The translations under genes and the position numbers were made by a program. Below are positions 4,999-7,420 of a DNA stretch of 7,420 nucleotides, piece after piece. Origin of the DNA: an uncultured Anaerosacchariphilus sp. (lineage in GTDB: Bacteria > Bacillota > Clostridia > Lachnospirales > Lachnospiraceae); NCBI GenBank assembly GCA_934373375.1, contig CAKROP010000095.1, positions 1 to 7,420 of the forward strand, in the 5' to 3' direction. Positions within the stretch are counted from its first letter, which is position 1, and every line of letters starts with the position of its first letter. A model generated the notes under the pieces. That model was not told where the DNA came from and searched no databases. It saw only the letters and a program-made list of their open reading frames with translations.

Positions 4999-6396
4999 AG
5001 AAAGAAAAGGGAAGAGACATTGGAAGGAAATTTAACCAAAGGTCCCATTTTGAAGACATTGACGAAGCTGGCGATTCCCATCATGGCTTCGTCTTTTCTT
5101 GGGACCTTATATAATATTACCGATATGGCCTGGATAGGACAGCTGGGATCTAAGGCTGTGGCAGGCGTCGGAGTGGGCGGTATGTACATCTGGCTTTCGC
5201 AAGGGTTAGCATCCATGTCCCGTATGGGCGGTCAGGTGCAGGTGGCCCAGTACATTGGCCGGGGCGATAGGGAAGAAGCCCATGGCTACGCCCAGGCGGC
5301 AGTGCAGCTGTCTCTTTTGACGGGACTGGCTTTTTCAGCCATGTGTGTGATATTTCTGCATCCGCTGGTAGGCTTTTTCAAGCTGACGGATCCGGAAGCG
5401 CTGGATGCTGCCTTTGCCTATACGCGGGTGGCCTGCGGTCTGCTGGTATTTTCATTTCTGGCACTGACACTGACCGGATTGTATACAGCGCAGGGTGATT
5501 CCAGGACGCCTTTTGTGGCGAACCTCATCGGTCTGGCGATCAATATGGTTCTGGATCCGGTGCTGATTCTGGGACTTGGTCCGTTCCCGAAGCTGGGAGC
5601 GGTCGGCGCTGCCATTGCTACTGTGACGGCACAGTTTATCGTAATGGGAATCATGGTGCTGGGCGTGGTGTTCCGGAAAAATGAAAATGTGCTGAAGGGC
5701 ATTCACCTCTATGCGAAGATCCCGTCGAAATATCTGAAGGGCATCTGTAAAATCGGTATTCCTACAGCCCTGCAGGGCATGGTTTACTGCGCCATTTCCA
5801 TGGTGCTGACCCGGATGGTGTCCGCTTACGGCGCGGCAGCGGTGGCGGTGCAGCGGGTGGGCGGTCAGATTGAATCCGTCTCCTGGAATACGGCAGATGG
5901 CTTCGCGGCGGCTCTGAATGCCTTTATCGGCCAGAATTATGGAGCGGGAAAAATGGACCGGGTAAAAAAAGGCTACCGGGCTTCACTTTGGACGGTGGGA
6001 GCCTGGGGACTTTTGATTACATTGGCCTTTGTTTTACTGCCCGGACCCATCGCGAAAATCTTTTTCTATGAGCCGGAAGCCATTTCCATTGCAGTCGGTT
6101 ATCTGATTATCATTGGCTTCTGTGAGGGCTTTATGTGCGAAGAGCTGATGACGGTGGGGGCTTTATCGGGACTTGGACGAACCCGTCTTTGCAGCATTAT
6201 CAGCATTATCTTCACCAGCGCCCGGATTCCGTTGGCCGTTCTTTTGGGCGGACATATGGGGCTGACCGGTATCTGGTGGGCGTTCTCCTCCACATCCATT
6301 GTAAAAGGTATCATTTTTGTGCTGACCTTTTTCTATATTACCAGGGAGACAAAAAATGACAAAAAATTCCACGGTTCGATGAAAAAGTTCTTGTAA
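4996..6396 (+). CDS. MATE-family multidrug/toxin efflux transporter
   Basis: 466-residue cytoplasmic-membrane transporter of the MATE family, which exports drugs, toxins or metabolites using a Na+ or H+ gradient. The predicted layout is twelve hydrophobic segments in two six-helix halves, each a MatE domain (roughly 22-220 and 248-445). Family marks include LAIPIMASSFLGTLYNITDM in the first helix (25-44), GDSRTPF (167-173), NMVLDPVLILG (183-193), FIGQNYGAG (310-318) and GLGRTR (392-397). Length is typical (about 440-480). The start is uncertain: ATG at 4996 is coupled to the upstream stop but has no Shine-Dalgarno, whereas TTG at 5020 would begin LEGNLTKG, closer to the usual N-terminus of clostridial MATE proteins. 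Substrate cannot be predicted. Overlap with trmD-HAD suggests co-transcription. Confidence 0.93.
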   Translation: MRKKREETLEGNLTKGPILKTLTKLAIPIMASSFLGTLYNITDMAWIGQLGSKAVAGVGVGGMYIWLSQGLASMSRMGGQVQVAQYIGRGDREEAHGYAQAAVQLSLLTGLAFSAMCVIFLHPLVGFFKLTDPEALDAAFAYTRVACGLLVFSFLALTLTGLYTAQGDSRTPFVANLIGLAINMVLDPVLILGLGPFPKLGAVGAAIATVTAQFIVMGIMVLGVVFRKNENVLKGIHLYAKIPSKYLKGICKIGIPTALQGMVYCAISMVLTRMVSAYGAAAVAVQRVGGQIESVSWNTADGFAAALNAFIGQNYGAGKMDRVKKGYRASLWTVGAWGLLITLAFVLLPGPIAKIFFYEPEAISIAVGYLIIIGFCEGFMCEELMTVGALSGLGRTRLCSIISIIFTSARIPLAVLLGGHMGLTGIWWAFSSTSIVKGIIFVLTFFYITRETKNDKKFHGSMKKFL

Positions 6397-6419
6397 TCAA
6401 GGACAAATATCACTATAAT
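6391..6419 (+). promoter_or_regulatory. Promoter for the NCS2 permease gene
   Basis: A perfect TATAAT -10 (6414-6419) is preceded after 17 bases by TTGTAA (6391-6396), which matches the TTGACA consensus at four of six positions. The -35 overlaps the last codons and stop of the MATE gene. Transcription would start near 6426 and leave a leader of about 49 bases. That leader is A/T-rich and holds no purine riboswitch or PyrR-type antiterminator that I can recognise. No terminator was seen after the MATE gene, so readthrough may also feed the permease. Confidence 0.7.
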
Positions 6420-6474
6420 GAATAAAGTTAAGCTACTATAAACAAGTATATCTTATCAAACGAAGGAGAACGTT

Positions 6475-7420
6475 ATGAATGAATCAAATGGAGTAATTCG
6501 TGATGCCAGAAAACTGGGCGTACCCAAAATGCTGATTCTGGGCTTACAGCATATGTTCGCCATGTTCGGGGCTACGATCCTGGTTCCGATTCTTGTGAAC
6601 AGCTATTTTGTGGATGCTTGCGGAGAAGGACCGACCCGAGGACTGACCGTAGCGGTTACACTGTTCTGCGCAGGCTTCGGAACCCTGCTGTTCCATTTCT
6701 GTACTAAATTTAAGGTACCTGCATTTCTGGGATCCTCTTTTGCGTTTTTGAGCGGATTTTCCACGGTAGCGCATCTGGACACCGGTATGTACGCGACCAT
6801 GAGCGCCAATGACAAAGCGGCTTATGCCTGCGGCGGCGTGGTAGTGGCAGGCCTTCTGTATCTGGTACTGGCTCTGATTATCCGCCTGGTTGGCGTAAAA
6901 CGCGTGATGCGTTTCCTGCCGCCGGTTGTGACAGGTCCGGTTATTATCTGCATCGGTCTGAGCCTGGCAGGCTCCGCTATCAATAATGCTTCCACCAACT
7001 GGTTCCTGGCGCTGGTGGCACTGGCTGTTATCATTGTATTCAATATCTGGGGCAAGGGTATGTTTAAGATTATCCCGATCCTGATGGGCGTCGTGATTTC
7101 CTATGTGGTTGCGCTTCTGATGTCCATGGCAGGCATGACCAATCCGGACGGTTCTGCGATTCTGAACTTTTCCGCTATCGCCACATCCGGCTGGGTAGGA
7201 GTTCCGCCCCTTCAGATTTGCAAATTTGACGTAACCGCTATTCTGGTTATGGCTCCGATTGCTATCGCAACCATGATGGAGCATGTGGGTGATATGTCCG
7301 CCATCTCCGCCACGGTCGGTGAGAACTTTATTGCAAATCCGGGTCTTCACAGAACGCTGATGGGCGACGGCCTTGCAACAGCGCTGGCAGGCTTTCTGGG
7401 CGGACCGGCGAACACTACAT
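6475..7420 (+). CDS. NCS2 family uracil/xanthine permease, 3' end outside window
   Basis: The first 315 residues of an NCS2 (nucleobase:cation symporter-2) permease that imports a nucleobase, most likely uracil, with a proton; full members have about 430-450 residues. Visible marks are LQHMFAMFGATILVP (24-38), PAFLGSSFAF (82-91), PPVVTGPVII (149-158), MMEHVGDMSAISATVGENF (267-285), PGLHRTLMGDGLATALAGF (289-307) and the beginning of the GGPANTTYGEN motif, where the window ends. Glu269 matches the substrate-binding Glu241 of E. coli UraA. The position of UraA His245 is Asp273 here, as in xanthine permeases, so the substrate is not certain. ATG at 6475 follows AAGGAGA (6463-6469) at 5 bases. It has its own promoter. 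No pyrimidine biosynthesis gene is visible nearby. Confidence 0.93.
   Translation, partial: MNESNGVIRDARKLGVPKMLILGLQHMFAMFGATILVPILVNSYFVDACGEGPTRGLTVAVTLFCAGFGTLLFHFCTKFKVPAFLGSSFAFLSGFSTVAHLDTGMYATMSANDKAAYACGGVVVAGLLYLVLALIIRLVGVKRVMRFLPPVVTGPVIICIGLSLAGSAINNASTNWFLALVALAVIIVFNIWGKGMFKIIPILMGVVISYVVALLMSMAGMTNPDGSAILNFSAIATSGWVGVPPLQICKFDVTAILVMAPIAIATMMEHVGDMSAISATVGENFIANPGLHRTLMGDGLATALAGFLGGPANTT

Noticed and set aside
6191..6210. Tandem repeat of AGCATTATC in the MATE gene
   Set aside because: Only two copies, in frame, coding for Ser-Ile-Ile within a membrane helix. This is ordinary coding redundancy.
6340..6360. A_AAA_AAT slippery heptamer near the MATE gene end
   Set aside because: It lies a few codons before the stop, no stimulatory structure follows, and short A-runs are common in this sequence.
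6544..7350. A 268-codon minus-strand open frame opposite the permease
   Set aside because: Composition is dominated by His, Gln, Asn, Arg and Cys without hydrophobic core patterns. It is a shadow of the membrane-protein codons.

Overview
The window looks like a chromosomal stretch from a Gram-positive, mid-GC member of the Clostridia, most likely a Lachnospiraceae-type gut anaerobe. The reasons are the ylxM-ffh-rpsP-khpA-rimM-trmD gene order, purine-rich Shine-Dalgarno sites before most genes, TTGACA/TATAAT-type promoters, and the style of the protein sequences. Species cannot be fixed from sequence alone. All genes are on the + strand, packing is tight, and no intergenic gap reaches 110 bases.

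Layout: (1) 1-108 is a leader with a long perfect hairpin, followed by mntP, a Mn2+ exporter (109-687). (2) A strong promoter at 730-758, placed inside an inverted repeat, starts the SRP/ribosome block: ylxM (779-1111), ffh (1112-2464), rpsP (2512-2757), khpA (2817-3047), rimM (3108-3614) and trmD (3614-4996). (3) The trmD frame runs without a stop into a complete HAD-superfamily hydrolase domain, giving a 460-residue TrmD-HAD fusion. (4) A MATE-family exporter (4996-6396) is joined to the fusion gene by a TAATG overlap. (5) A new promoter overlapping the MATE stop codon drives an NCS2 uracil/xanthine-type permease, which is cut by the window end (6475-7420).

The central block is a translation-and-secretion operon. 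YlxM and Ffh belong to the signal recognition particle pathway. S16 and RimM serve 30S assembly, and RimM is an established 30S maturation factor. KhpA is a small RNA-binding protein, and TrmD makes m1G37 in tRNA to prevent frameshifting. The mntP, MATE and permease genes are membrane transporters flanking this block; they may simply be neighbours. The usual continuation of the block (rplS after trmD) is missing here, and the HAD domain plus MATE gene sit in its place.

No mobile element, CRISPR array, tRNA or rRNA was seen. The most noteworthy item is the TrmD-HAD fusion. Lesser points are a Glu at the position of the TrmD catalytic Asp, the palindrome around the ylxM -35 box, the leader hairpin before mntP, and an acidic +1-frame open stretch after rpsP.
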